Origin: Phocicoccus pinnipedialis
GTDB lineage: Bacteria; Bacillota; Bacilli; Staphylococcales; Salinicoccaceae
Reading direction: 5' to 3'
Assembly: GCF_903994035.1 (NCBI RefSeq)
Contig: NZ_CAJEWB010000010.1
Span: 496,001 to 560,000, forward strand
DNA length: 64,000 nt
The notes beneath the pieces are model-generated. The model was not told where the DNA came from. It worked only from the letters and a program-made list of their open reading frames with translations, and did no database searches. This document shows positions 33,636 to 43,447 of the stretch, piece by piece. Position 1 is the first letter of the stretch. The number at the start of each line of letters is the position of its first letter. Made by a program: the position numbers and the translations under genes.

Positions 33636-36017
33636 CTACATTATGAATTGTGGGTCTACATCGATTCGTAGTGAGACACCACTTTTTTTATATGCAACGT
33701 AATATCTTTGATCTAATTGTTCCAAGATGTCTTTTAGTGTTGGTTCATGTCTATATTTAAGTAAGATTTGGAATCTAAATCTGTTATTAATTCTTTCAAT
33801 CGGACTTGGACTCGGGCCAATTACAATGGATTGGTTTGAAATATTTTCGAGTAATATTTTGCTGATGTCATGTGACGCTTTGACGCAATGTTCTAAGTTT
33901 TCACTCGTGATAATGAAGAGCACATGGAAAAAATATGGAGAATATCTAGCAATACGTCTATATTCCATTTCTTTCATGTAGAATTCCTTGTAGCGATTCA
34001 TTTGCGCATCTAATATTGAATAGTGGTCAGGGTTATATGTCTGGAAAATAACCTCTCCCGTTTTATCACCACGACCGGCACGGCCAGCGACTTGTGTGAG
34101 CAATTGGAATGTGCGTTCATTGGCTCTAAAATCAGGAATATTTAATGTTGTATCTGCGTTTAATACCCCAACAAGTGTAACATTAGGGAAATCTAGCCCT
34201 TTCGCAATCATTTGTGTACCAAGAAGTATGGGTATGTTTTCATCTTCGAAGTGCATGAGTAGTGTCTCATGCTTACCTTTATTACGTGTTGTGTCGATAT
34301 CCATGCGCACGACTTCAGTGTTGAACATGTCACGAAGAATCTCTTCAACTTTTTCCGTTCCAGAACCTCTAAATGTAATAGAGCTACTCTGACATTCTGG
34401 GCACTTATTCGGAACCGAAGTCTCATAAGCACAGTAATGACACATTAAAGTACCATTGGATTTGTGATACGTCAGTGAAATATCACAGTTTGGACACATC
34501 GGAACATGTCCACAGTCTTGGCACAGTAAAAAATGTGCATACCCTCTTCTATTCAAAAGGAGAATGATTTGCTCTTCTTTTTGTATGCGATCAATGATTT
34601 TTTCTCTTAAGATATCTGAGACGATCGAAATATTACCTTCCTGTCTAGATAGAGCCATGTCCACGATTGTCGTTTCAGGTAAAGGTTGTGCTTTCGCACG
34701 GTGCTTTAACTCAAGTCTCGTGAACACACCTTTTTCACTTCTCGCATAAGATTCTAAGCTTGGTGTCGCACTTCCTAAAATAAGTGGACAGTTGAAGTAT
34801 TCAGCACGCCATTTTGCAACTTGTCTCGCATCATATAACGGGCGTTCCCCTTGCTTATAAGTAGACTCATGCTCTTCATCTATTATAATTACGCCTACAT
34901 TTTTAAATGGCGCAAAGATACTGCTTCGTGCACCTATTGAAATACGTGCACGCCCTTCTTTAATTTTTCTCCATTCATCATACTTTTCTCCGTGAGAGAG
35001 TGCTGAGTGAAGTACTGCAACGTAATCGCCAAATCTAGCTTTGAAGCGGTTAACCATCTGCGGCGTGAGAGCAATTTCTGGAACGAGCATGATTGCATCT
35101 TTGCCAGCCTCTAGAGCACTCTCAATTGCTTCAAGATACACTTCAGTCTTCCCACTTCCAGTAACTCCGTGAAGAAGAAAAGTCTCATGCTTATACTGTT
35201 TCATCGAATATTCAATTTTATTGAAAGCGACTTGTTGTTCTTTGTTCAAAGTGTGTCTTTCGGCTTCGAAAAACACACGTGACTCGTATGGATCACGGTC
35301 TACCACGATATCTACACGTTCAACGAGTCCTCGTTTTTCTAATGCATCGATAACTTGAACAGAATATCCAGCATCTTTAATTGAGAGGAGTGTGACCGGT
35401 TCGGCTTCGCTCTCAATCCACTCTAATAGTTCTCTTTGTTTAACTGCACGTTCACTCGGCATCCGGTTAGTATTTAAACTTCTCACCGCGCGATTTGTTT
35501 TCTTTTTCGTGTGTTGTGCGACGATTGTCTCTTCTACAAATTCACCCGATTTCATAAACGGAATGATACTCTTTAAGTGGTTTTTATCTAAGTTGCTCAC
35601 GACAATCTCGTTATTTTTTTGGAGTTCATCAAAGAGCTCTGTTGCATTACTTCCTGCAGTCTCGCTTAGCTTTAGAATCGTTTTCGTCTTCGCTTTTAGT
35701 GCAACCGGCAGTATTGCTTCGATCACAGAAATTTGTCTATCGATGTAATATGTAGCGATTTTCTTGGACAGTTGAATGAGTTCTTTAGTTAGGACTGGGG
35801 TACCATCCATGATTCTATTAATTTCTTTAACTTTAGAAATGTCGAATTCCGTTGTCTCTGTAATATCGATAACAAAACCTTGGATGTCCCTATTTCCAAA
35901 AGGGATAAAAACACGATGCCCAACACGTATTGTATCGACTAATGAGTCAGGAATCTTGTATGTGAAAAGTCTATCGACAGAGTTGCTCGATACCGATACG
36001 ATTACTGAAGCAAACAT
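33636..36017 (-). CDS. priA: Primosomal replication-restart helicase PriA
   Basis: PriA reloads the replisome at repaired forks. The 793-residue protein has a 3'-end binding N-terminal domain, helicase motifs LHGVTGSGKTEVYLEA and IIDEEHESTYKQ, and the zinc-binding insertion with CQDCGHVPMCPNCD and two further CxxC pairs (CHYC, CPEC). Length is close to the family norm. It starts 2 bases after coaBC. Confidence 0.97.
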   Translation of the reverse strand: MFASVIVSVSSNSVDRLFTYKIPDSLVDTIRVGHRVFIPFGNRDIQGFVIDITETTEFDISKVKEINRIMDGTPVLTKELIQLSKKIATYYIDRQISVIEAILPVALKAKTKTILKLSETAGSNATELFDELQKNNEIVVSNLDKNHLKSIIPFMKSGEFVEETIVAQHTKKKTNRAVRSLNTNRMPSERAVKQRELLEWIESEAEPVTLLSIKDAGYSVQVIDALEKRGLVERVDIVVDRDPYESRVFFEAERHTLNKEQQVAFNKIEYSMKQYKHETFLLHGVTGSGKTEVYLEAIESALEAGKDAIMLVPEIALTPQMVNRFKARFGDYVAVLHSALSHGEKYDEWRKIKEGRARISIGARSSIFAPFKNVGVIIIDEEHESTYKQGERPLYDARQVAKWRAEYFNCPLILGSATPSLESYARSEKGVFTRLELKHRAKAQPLPETTIVDMALSRQEGNISIVSDILREKIIDRIQKEEQIILLLNRRGYAHFLLCQDCGHVPMCPNCDISLTYHKSNGTLMCHYCAYETSVPNKCPECQSSSITFRGSGTEKVEEILRDMFNTEVVRMDIDTTRNKGKHETLLMHFEDENIPILLGTQMIAKGLDFPNVTLVGVLNADTTLNIPDFRANERTFQLLTQVAGRAGRGDKTGEVIFQTYNPDHYSILDAQMNRYKEFYMKEMEYRRIARYSPYFFHVLFIITSENLEHCVKASHDISKILLENISNQSIVIGPSPSPIERINNRFRFQILLKYRHEPTLKDILEQLDQRYYVAYKKSGVSLRIDVDPQFIM

Positions 36018-36019
36018 GT

Positions 36020-37213
36020 TTACTCTACCCTTTCAATAACTGTTTCTAAAATTCTTTCTGCAATTTTATCTTTATGAGATTTAGGAATTCTTAAATCTCC
36101 GCCATCTTTAAATATCATCATGACTTCGTTTTCGTCGCTATTCATGCCAATATCTTTACGAGACACGTCATTCATGACGATGCAGTCAGCATTTTTCCTC
36201 TTTAATTTCTCTCTTGCATAGCGCTCTACATCATGCGTTTCTGCTGCAAAGCCAACAACATACATGTCCTTATTATTACTCCCTACATATTGTAAGATAT
36301 CTGTTGTTTCTTTAAGTTCTAAGGTCAAGTGTTCCTGTTTTTTATCTTTTTTCATTTTGTTTTCACTGACAACTTTTGGCGTATAGTCACTCACTGCAGC
36401 AGAAAAAATTCCGATATCCGCATTCATGTGTAACTTTACAGCTTGAAACATGTCGTCGGTTGATACGACATCAATAACTGTGACACCGTCCGGTTTTTCG
36501 ATATTAACTGGACCACTAACTAGTGTTACGTCAGCACCCAAATGATTCGCGACTTTTGCTAAACTATACCCCATTTTGCCACTAGATATGTTTGTAATAT
36601 AGCGAATTGGATCTATTTTTTCACGTGTTGGACCTGCTGTGATGAGGACTTTTTTACCTGTAAGTGGTTTATTGACTCTATCTTCTAGTATATGATTCAT
36701 ATACTCAATGATTGACGCAGTGTCTGCGAGACGACCTTTTGCGATATATCCACATGCGAGAAAACCAACCTCACTGTCTAAAAATCTATAACCAATGGAT
36801 TTTAAGTACTCAATATTTTTCTGTACAGGTGGTTGTTCTAACATAAATACGTTCATTGCTGGAGCAATGATCACCGGCTTGTTTGTAGCCGCTAAAACGT
36901 TCAACAACATATTGTCATAAATACCATTAGCAAGTTTTCCAATCGTATTCGCAGTTGCTGGAACAACTAAAATAACATCTGCCCATTCACCGATATGAAT
37001 ATGGGAAATGACACTCGGATCTTCTTCTTTAAAAGTATCTATATAAACATGGTTTCTACTAATCGCTTGAAATGCGAGTGGTGTTACAAATTCTAAAGTA
37101 TTGTCTGTTAATACAACGCGAACACTGTGTCCATTCTGAATGAGCTTACTTGTTAGATCAATCGCTTTATAACTCGCGATACCTCCTGTAACACCAATGA
37201 CGATATTTGCCAT
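36020..37213 (-). CDS. coaBC: Bifunctional phosphopantothenoylcysteine decarboxylase/synthetase CoaBC
   Basis: CoaBC performs two steps of coenzyme A synthesis. The 397-residue protein has the flavin-binding CoaC half (GVTGGIASYKAIDL, PAMNVFM, ACGYIAKGRLAD) and the CoaB half (VLITAGPTREKIDPIRYITN, SGKMGYSLA, NDVSRKDIGMNSDENEV). The ATG at 37213 has AGGGGTG upstream; an 11-codon extension is open but lacks a ribosome site and would lie in the rpoZ terminator. Confidence 0.97.
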   Translation of the reverse strand: MANIVIGVTGGIASYKAIDLTSKLIQNGHSVRVVLTDNTLEFVTPLAFQAISRNHVYIDTFKEEDPSVISHIHIGEWADVILVVPATANTIGKLANGIYDNMLLNVLAATNKPVIIAPAMNVFMLEQPPVQKNIEYLKSIGYRFLDSEVGFLACGYIAKGRLADTASIIEYMNHILEDRVNKPLTGKKVLITAGPTREKIDPIRYITNISSGKMGYSLAKVANHLGADVTLVSGPVNIEKPDGVTVIDVVSTDDMFQAVKLHMNADIGIFSAAVSDYTPKVVSENKMKKDKKQEHLTLELKETTDILQYVGSNNKDMYVVGFAAETHDVERYAREKLKRKNADCIVMNDVSRKDIGMNSDENEVMMIFKDGGDLRIPKSHKDKIAERILETVIERVE

Positions 37214-37232
37214 CAATTTCACCCCTATATCA

Positions 37233-37264
37233 AGAAAAGCTGACAAAAATATTTTTGTCAGCTT
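37233..37264 (-). terminator. Intrinsic terminator after rpoZ
   Basis: Perfect 28-base palindrome (AAGCTGACAAAAAT / ATTTTTGTCAGCTT) whose 5' end overlaps the rpoZ stop codon, followed by TTCTTG. The short T-run suggests partial read-through into coaBC-priA. Confidence 0.75.
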
Positions 37265-37456
37265 AGTTAATTTTGATTACTTTATGTTTTGCGATTTCTT
37301 CTAATGCTTTTCCTACGTTTTTATAGGATTTATAAGGACCAAATACTGCGTAGTCCGGATGGTCTTGTAACTCACGTGCACGTTTTGCTGCCATTGTTAC
37401 GATCATATATTTTGAATCCACGTTTGATTTTAATTCGTGAAGTGCTGGGTATAACA

Positions 37457-37457
<1 letters not shown>
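37263..37457 (-). CDS. rpoZ: RNA polymerase omega subunit
   Basis: The 64-residue protein has the omega MxR motif region (VTMAAKRARELQ) and is the short Staphylococcus-type form. Omega assists assembly of beta-prime into RNA polymerase. The ATG shares its A with the gmk stop (TAATG), so translation is coupled to gmk, the standard gmk-rpoZ-coaBC-priA order. Confidence 0.95.
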
Positions 37458-38104
<647 letters not shown>

Positions 38105-38170
38105 TTATCTAATAATGTACCATAAATCTGACTTAAATTCATCTCAAATTTTTATAATGGTTTCTTTCCA

Positions 38171-38179
38171 TGTTAAAAT
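38171..38179 (+). promoter_or_regulatory. Putative extended -10 promoter of rqcH
   Basis: Plus-strand TGTTAAAAT (TGn-extended -10), 31 bases upstream of the rqcH start; the -35 (TTTATA, 17-base spacer) is weak. Confidence 0.45.
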
Positions 38180-38210
38180 AGGTATATTAATTGATTCGGA
38201 GGAAATAAAC

Positions 38211-39914
38211 ATGGCACTAGATGGAAATTTTGTACATGAGTTAGTAGATGAACTTTCATCTCTCGTTGGTGGAAGAGTGAACCGTGTACACCAAATTGAT
38301 GATATGACAGTCACGATTAGAATTAGAAGTAACAGAGAAAATCATCAGTTACTGATCAGTGCACATCCAACATATTCGCGCTTTCATATCACGAACGAAA
38401 AATATGAAACTCCTTTTGACCCACCAATGTTTTTACGAATGCTTCGTCGCGATATCGAAGGAGGATTTCTGAATAAAATAGAACAGGTTGGAAATGACCG
38501 TCGCGTACATTTACACTTTAACAATATTGATGAGATTGGCGACCCGATTGAGCGTGTTTTAATATTGGAAATTATGGGACGTCACTCAAATATTATTTTG
38601 ACAGATGAAAATAACAAAATCATTTATGCGATTAAACACTTGACCCCAAATAACAACGAGCGTACAGTGATGCCTGGATTTGCCTATACGGCACCACCTA
38701 CTCCTAAAAAACTAAATCCAAGAACTGAAGCACTTGACGAGTTACCAAAACACATTGACTACAATAGTGGAAAAATTGGTAGGCAAATCTTGAACCATGT
38801 TGAAGGTTTCAGCCCGCTCTTTATAAGTGAACTGGAACATCGTGCGAAATATTTTAAACCCGATACGATTGTTTCTACGATTCGAGACACATTGTCGAGT
38901 ATGAAGCGCGAACCCGTACTTTATCACAACACGAGAGAGGATTTTTATTTTTCACCACTCACTATCTTTGAAGATAAAGAGATTGATAAGACAACTTACA
39001 AGACGCTCTCTGATTTACTCGATGATTTTTATCATAATAGATATGTACATGCTCGTGTAAAACAACAAGCACAAGATTACTATCATGTAGTTGCACAAAA
39101 CATCACGAAGACAAAACGTAAGCTCGAAAACTTGGCTGCAGACCTAGAAGAATCCAAGTCTATGGACTTGTACCAAAAATACGGTGAATTACTAACTGCG
39201 TATATGCACTCTCTTAATCCATATAGTGAATCCGCGAAAGTGTTCGATTATTACACGAACAAGGAAATCGAGATTCCACTTAAAAAGCATTTATCACCAT
39301 CAGAGAACACTCAACGTTATTACTCTCTGTATAACAAGATGAAAAACAGAAAATTCGAAGCAGAGAAGCAGATTAAAATTACTGAAGATGATCTTGAGTA
39401 CTTTGAAAATCTCTTGCACCAAATGGAATCTATTACGACGAGCGATGAAGTAGAAGAAATTCGCGAAGAGCTAGTAGAACAAGGTTTAATTAAATTTAAA
39501 AAAGGACGCAGTAAGAAGAAGAAATCAAACGTCACTTTAAATGAGTTTAAGACATCAAACGGACTACGAATTTTAGTCGGTAAAAACAATAAACAAAACG
39601 ACTATCTAACAAATCGTCACGCACAGAATAATCACCTATGGTTTCATGTTAAGGATATGCCAGGATCACATGTGGTAATTACACATGCGATGGACGAGAT
39701 AAAAGACAGTGACATTTCAGAGGCAGCAATGATTGCAGCTTATTTTTCAAAAGGAAAACAATCAGAATCCGTTCCAGTGGACTACACGCTTATCAAACAT
39801 GTAAAAAATATACCCGGAACAAAACCTGGATTCGTGACATACAAAAACCAAAGTACAGTATTTGTGACACCGGATGAAGCGGCAGTCAAAAAATTAGAAA
39901 CGAAGACTCCTTAA
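38211..39914 (+). CDS. rqcH: Ribosome quality-control factor RqcH (NFACT/FbpA family)
   Basis: RqcH binds stalled 50S-peptidyl-tRNA and adds C-terminal alanine tails that mark peptides for degradation; older annotations call it fibronectin-binding protein FbpA. The 567-residue protein has the NFACT-N domain (MALDGNFVHELVDEL..., PTYSRFHITNEKYE), two helix-hairpin-helix motifs, a long coiled coil (about 280-430) and the NFACT-R domain (GKNNKQNDYLTNRHAQNNHL, WFHVKDMPGSHVVI). The ATG at 38211 follows CGGAGGAAATAAAC; the open frame extends 72 codons upstream only because it crosses the antisense side of gmk. Confidence 0.96.
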   Translation: MALDGNFVHELVDELSSLVGGRVNRVHQIDDMTVTIRIRSNRENHQLLISAHPTYSRFHITNEKYETPFDPPMFLRMLRRDIEGGFLNKIEQVGNDRRVHLHFNNIDEIGDPIERVLILEIMGRHSNIILTDENNKIIYAIKHLTPNNNERTVMPGFAYTAPPTPKKLNPRTEALDELPKHIDYNSGKIGRQILNHVEGFSPLFISELEHRAKYFKPDTIVSTIRDTLSSMKREPVLYHNTREDFYFSPLTIFEDKEIDKTTYKTLSDLLDDFYHNRYVHARVKQQAQDYYHVVAQNITKTKRKLENLAADLEESKSMDLYQKYGELLTAYMHSLNPYSESAKVFDYYTNKEIEIPLKKHLSPSENTQRYYSLYNKMKNRKFEAEKQIKITEDDLEYFENLLHQMESITTSDEVEEIREELVEQGLIKFKKGRSKKKKSNVTLNEFKTSNGLRILVGKNNKQNDYLTNRHAQNNHLWFHVKDMPGSHVVITHAMDEIKDSDISEAAMIAAYFSKGKQSESVPVDYTLIKHVKNIPGTKPGFVTYKNQSTVFVTPDEAAVKKLETKTP

Positions 39915-39936
39915 AAATTTTGAGGAGTCTTTTTCT
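39904..39936 (+). terminator. Intrinsic terminator of rqcH
   Basis: Stem AGACTCCT/AGGAGTCT with the rqcH stop codon in the loop and a TTTTTC tail. Confidence 0.75.
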
Positions 39937-39990
39937 TTACGTGGTATAATACAATTTTTAGAGTGGTAAATAGATTTAAATTCCAAACCA

Positions 39991-40170
39991 CTAATTATAA
40001 TGAAAATAAATCGCTAAAAAAATTATGAGTACATCAATCATCAGTAATCCAGCAAGTTGTTTAAAGGTTCTAAAAAAACTTTTAGGTTGATTATCAACTG
40101 TTCTAATACTCATAAAACCTAATATTGACACTAAGATAACACTTACGATAAAAATAATAAGTTTGTTCAT
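39991..40170 (-). CDS. Small membrane protein of unknown function
   Basis: A 59-residue protein with two predicted membrane helices (residues about 3-20 and 38-56) joined by a basic loop (RTVDNQPKSFFRTFKQ). It does not match a family I can name. It is supported by a strong Shine-Dalgarno (AAGGAGG, 5 bases before the ATG at 40170), a perfect TATAAT 31 bases upstream and clear codon bias. It stands alone between convergent rqcH and the end of the pyr operon. Confidence 0.65.
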   Translation of the reverse strand: MNKLIIFIVSVILVSILGFMSIRTVDNQPKSFFRTFKQLAGLLMIDVLIIFLAIYFHYN

Positions 40171-40200
40171 AAGAGCCTCCTTACTCAGTAATATATACAT

Positions 40201-40217
40201 ATTATAAAGCGTTTACA
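40201..40217 (-). promoter_or_regulatory. -10 box and overlapping cre-like site of the small membrane protein gene
   Basis: Perfect TATAAT at 40206-40201 (minus) with no clear -35. TGTAAACGCTTTAT (minus strand, 40217-40204) matches 12 of 14 cre consensus positions, with the same two end mismatches as the site over the TRAP promoter. Function as a CcpA target is inferred. Confidence 0.35.
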
Positions 40218-40266
40218 AAGTATATCTAAAAATGTTTTAAATTTATTTAAATAATTACACTATTTT

Positions 40267-40422
40267 TTAATTAAACTCAAAGTTATATAACTTATCATGA
40301 TGTGATATAGCTATATAACTTTCTAGTTCTGCACTCAATTTATCATGATGATCGTTCAGAACTTCTTTCAAAATATCAGTGCCACATAAAAACATTCCCC
40401 GAACTCTTTTATAGTCATACAC
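40267..40422 (-). CDS. Possible small ORF of 42-51 codons, or gene remnant
   Basis: The 284-base gap between pyrE and the small membrane protein gene contains an open frame on the minus strand, ending at 40267. It can start at GTG (40422, 51 residues) or ATG (40395, 42 residues, MFLCGTDILKEVLNDHHDKL...). The residue mix looks protein-like and the motif HHDKL occurs twice, 15 residues apart. Neither start has a good ribosome site, and a hairpin overlaps the beginning. It may be a decayed gene end. I do not recognise a family. Confidence 0.3.
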   Translation of the reverse strand: MYDYKRVRGMFLCGTDILKEVLNDHHDKLSAELESYIAISHHDKLYNFEFN

Positions 40423-40439
40423 TCTTTAGTAGTTCGAGG
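40386..40439 (-). terminator. Possible terminator of the pyr operon
   Basis: Minus-strand CCTCGAACT pairs with AGTTCGGGG (9 bp, one G-T) across a 25-base loop, followed by AATGTTTTTATG. The long loop and interrupted T-run make this weak, but it is the only hairpin shortly after pyrE. Confidence 0.4.
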
Positions 40440-40454
40440 ATTATATTGATTGTC

Positions 40455-41063
40455 TTATAATGAATCGCGGAATGCCTTAACAACTTCAACTTGTTCTTTA
40501 GAAATTGCGTTACTTTTCTTGCTCTCTTCTAATAATTCATCTAAGTTTGTGAGAGTGTAGTACTCGAGTGATTTTGCACCAAAGCTGTCTTTAAGCTTCT
40601 GAAGTTCATAACTAAAGATCGCACTAACACCTAGCACTTCTGCACCACTCTCTTTCAGTGCGTTTACTGCTTTTAGTGAACTGCCACCAGTCGATAAAAG
40701 GTCCTCGATGACAACTGTCTTTTTACCATCCACTTCGCAACCTTCAATCTGTTTCCCAGCACCATGCGCTTTTTTCTCTCCACGCACATAAACCATAGGC
40801 AACATCATTTCTTGCGCGATAAAAGCTGCATGTGGAATACCAGCAGTCGCTGTTCCTGCAATCACTTCAACTTCTGGAAAGTGTTCCTTAATGCTCGCAA
40901 CAAATGCCTCTACCATTTGAGCGCGCTTTTCTGGAAAGCCGATAATTTTACGGTTATCACAATAAATTGGTGAAAGAATTCCACTCGCCCATGTAAATTT
41001 TTCGTCTGTGTTTATCTTTACAGCACCTATGCTTAAAAGAATTTCTGAAATCGAATTACTCAT
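40455..41063 (-). CDS. pyrE: Orotate phosphoribosyltransferase
   Basis: PyrE joins orotate to PRPP giving OMP. The 202-residue protein has the PRPP-binding loop TVVIEDLLSTGGSSLKAV and the flexible catalytic loop with YVRGEKKAHGAGKQIEG. The ATG at 41063 has GGGAGGG upstream and overlaps the end of pyrF by 8 bases; a 36-codon extension is open only because it runs antisense-free through pyrF. Last gene of the pyr operon. Confidence 0.97.
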   Translation of the reverse strand: MSNSISEILLSIGAVKINTDEKFTWASGILSPIYCDNRKIIGFPEKRAQMVEAFVASIKEHFPEVEVIAGTATAGIPHAAFIAQEMMLPMVYVRGEKKAHGAGKQIEGCEVDGKKTVVIEDLLSTGGSSLKAVNALKESGAEVLGVSAIFSYELQKLKDSFGAKSLEYYTLTNLDELLEESKKSNAISKEQVEVVKAFRDSL

Positions 41064-41754
41064 TATGACCCTCCCAAAGTGATTTGATGTGATGGTATGC
41101 CTCAACTGGATTGTGACTCTGTGTGATCGGACGACCGACAACAATATAATTCGACCCAAGTTCTCGCGCATGTTCTGGAGTTACAATACGCACTTGGTCA
41201 TCATTTCTATTCTCGCTCATTCTAATTCCTGGTGTCACTGTTACAAAGTTTTCACCAATTTTTTTGTGAATTAAAGGACTTTCTAATGGGGATGAAACCA
41301 CCCCATCTAGCCCCGCTTGTTTTGTTAGAGCTGCTAGATTCAAAACCGATTCTTCTAAAGAAATTTCAGATCTCAACTCATTTTTCACCATGTTTTCATT
41401 TGTACTTGTCAGTTCTGTCACTGCAATACAAATACCATCAGGATTGTGTTCTTTAAATGCCAGGTTCGCACGGCGCATCATTTCGCTGCCCCCTCTTGCA
41501 TGAACATTCACCATTTGAACATCGAGCTTTCCAAGACCTGCCATTGTTCTTGCAACAGTGTTCGGAATATCATGAAGTTTTAAATCTAAGAATAAGTCAT
41601 GCCCCATCGCACGAATTTCTTTGATAACGTTTCTACCTTCTAACATATATAACTCCATCCCTACTTTTACATATAGAGATTCGTCAAATTGCCCTAAAAA
41701 TTTCTGCACTTCATCGAAAGTATTAAAGTCGAGTGCGATAATTGGTTTCGTCAT
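41056..41754 (-). CDS. pyrF: Orotidine 5'-phosphate decarboxylase
   Basis: PyrF makes UMP from OMP. The 232-residue barrel has IIALDFNTFDE and the catalytic DxKxxD motif in LFLDLKLHDIPNTV. The ATG at 41754 follows TTTGGAGGACATT. It overlaps pyrE by 8 bases and lies 14 bases after pyrD. Confidence 0.97.
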   Translation of the reverse strand: MTKPIIALDFNTFDEVQKFLGQFDESLYVKVGMELYMLEGRNVIKEIRAMGHDLFLDLKLHDIPNTVARTMAGLGKLDVQMVNVHARGGSEMMRRANLAFKEHNPDGICIAVTELTSTNENMVKNELRSEISLEESVLNLAALTKQAGLDGVVSSPLESPLIHKKIGENFVTVTPGIRMSENRNDDQVRIVTPEHARELGSNYIVVGRPITQSHNPVEAYHHIKSLWEGHNE

Positions 41755-41768
41755 AATGTCCTCCAAAG

Positions 41769-42686
41769 CTAATTTTTAAACACGCGACCTTTCAAGTCGC
41801 TTAAGTGTGCAATATTATTTTTAATGAGGTATTCGTCTAACTCTTTTATGAGCTTTGGACAAATCATCGGATCAGTGAAGTTCATCGTTCCAATAGCGAC
41901 TGCATCGGCACCAACAGAGATAAAATCAATAATATCTTCGACGGTGGCGATACCGCCCATCGCGATAATTGGAATTTTAGGTAATGCTTTTCTGACCTGA
42001 TATACCATATTAATAGCGACTGGTTTAATAGCAGGACCACTGAGCCCACCAGTTAAGTTAGCTAAAATTGGCTTACCAAAATTATCGAGTCTCATACCTA
42101 CAAGTGTGTTAATCATCGTGATTCCATCGGCATATTCTGCAACCGCTTCAGCCATTTCAACAATTGAAGTCACGTTTGGTGATAACTTAACGTATACAGG
42201 CACTTCAGAAACTTCTTTAACACGTCTCGTCAGTTCTTTAGCAACCTCAGCATCTGTACCAAACTGAATGCCACCTTCTTTAACATTAGGACAACTTATA
42301 TTTAACTCTAACGCCTTCACAACAGGAGACTTTGAAAGCTGTCTAGCAACTTCCACATAATCCTCAATCGTATTTCCTGCCACGTTCGCAATAATCGGAG
42401 TCTCAAACTGCCCTAAAAATTTAAGTTCATGATTTAAAATATGTTCTAGTCCAGGGTTTTGTAGACCAATTGCATTTAACATTCCACTCGCTGTTTCTGC
42501 AACGCGTGGTGTACTGTTCCCCATTCTTTCTTCAAGTGTTGTTGCTTTGATCATAATCGCTCCTAGTGCGTTTAAGTCATAAAACTCCGAGAATTCTTGA
42601 CCAAAACTGAAACAACCAGAGGCAGGCATGACTGGATTTTTTAATTCTAGCCCAGGTAGAGATATATTCATGTTACTTTTTCTCAC
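41769..42686 (-). CDS. pyrD: Dihydroorotate dehydrogenase, class 1B catalytic subunit
   Basis: PyrD oxidises dihydroorotate to orotate. This 305-residue flavoprotein is the class 1B type: [29 protein letters not shown] with the active-site cysteine region typical of class 1B, and a dedicated PyrK partner upstream. S. aureus uses a class 2 quinone-linked enzyme instead. The GTG at 42686 overlaps the pyrK TGA and has GGAG 10 bases upstream; an ATG 5 codons later (MNISLPG) fits the family N-terminus but lacks a ribosome site. Confidence 0.95.
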   Translation of the reverse strand: MRKSNMNISLPGLELKNPVMPASGCFSFGQEFSEFYDLNALGAIMIKATTLEERMGNSTPRVAETASGMLNAIGLQNPGLEHILNHELKFLGQFETPIIANVAGNTIEDYVEVARQLSKSPVVKALELNISCPNVKEGGIQFGTDAEVAKELTRRVKEVSEVPVYVKLSPNVTSIVEMAEAVAEYADGITMINTLVGMRLDNFGKPILANLTGGLSGPAIKPVAINMVYQVRKALPKIPIIAMGGIATVEDIIDFISVGADAVAIGTMNFTDPMICPKLIKELDEYLIKNNIAHLSDLKGRVFKN

Positions 42687-43447
42687 AGCAAAATTTCTCC
42701 TTTTTCAAATACTGGACCATCTGTGCACAGCTTCACTTGTGAACCATCAGACTTCTGACACACACATGCGTAGCATGCTCCAAATCCACATCCCATTCGT
42801 TCTTCTAAAGAGATATATCCTGGCATCGGCAACGTGCTATCGAGCACGCTTAACATAACTTTGGGACCACATGCATAAAATTTATCATATTCATTCATGT
42901 CTAATGCTTCCAATACATGCGTAACAAATCCTTTATGGCCGTACGATCCATCTTCAGTTACGACATATGTTTTGCCGTATGTATTAAATTCTTTCTCATA
43001 AAAAACATCCTTTTTGGACCTAAACCCAATCACATGAGTCGTCTTTACACCTGCAGCGTTAAACTGCTTAACTAACTCTAATAATGGTGGCACTCCAATT
43101 CCTCCACCGACAATCAAAACGTGTTCGAGAGCTTCAACAGTATATCCGTTCCCTAGTGGTACGAGACAATCGATATAATCTCCTGCTTTAAGCTTCGCCA
43201 TTACCTTGGTTCCGGCGCCTTCAGCACGGTAGACAATTGTGAAGAAACGATGGTCTTTGTCAATCTCAGAAATAGAAATTGGACGACGTAGCACGTGCTC
43301 TGTCGTATCACCGACTCTTACATGTACAAATTGTCCTGGTGATTTTAACTCCTTTTTTATGAAGTTATCATCCGAATCTTTGATACTCATTTTATAAATA
43401 TTATCCGCAATCATTTCTTGCGACAACACTTCTAATATATAATTCAC
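42683..43447 (-). CDS. pyrK: Dihydroorotate dehydrogenase electron-transfer subunit PyrK
   Basis: PyrK carries FAD and a [2Fe-2S] cluster and passes electrons from PyrD to NAD. The 254-residue protein has a ferredoxin-reductase fold ([35 protein letters not shown]) and the cluster cysteines in [12 protein letters not shown] and LCTDGPVF. The start is probably the GTG at 43447 with AGGTG 6 bases before it; another GTG 3 codons upstream overlaps that site. It follows pyrC by 13 bases, where carA and carB would be expected. Confidence 0.95.
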   Translation of the reverse strand: MNYILEVLSQEMIADNIYKMSIKDSDDNFIKKELKSPGQFVHVRVGDTTEHVLRRPISISEIDKDHRFFTIVYRAEGAGTKVMAKLKAGDYIDCLVPLGNGYTVEALEHVLIVGGGIGVPPLLELVKQFNAAGVKTTHVIGFRSKKDVFYEKEFNTYGKTYVVTEDGSYGHKGFVTHVLEALDMNEYDKFYACGPKVMLSVLDSTLPMPGYISLEERMGCGFGACYACVCQKSDGSQVKLCTDGPVFEKGEILL

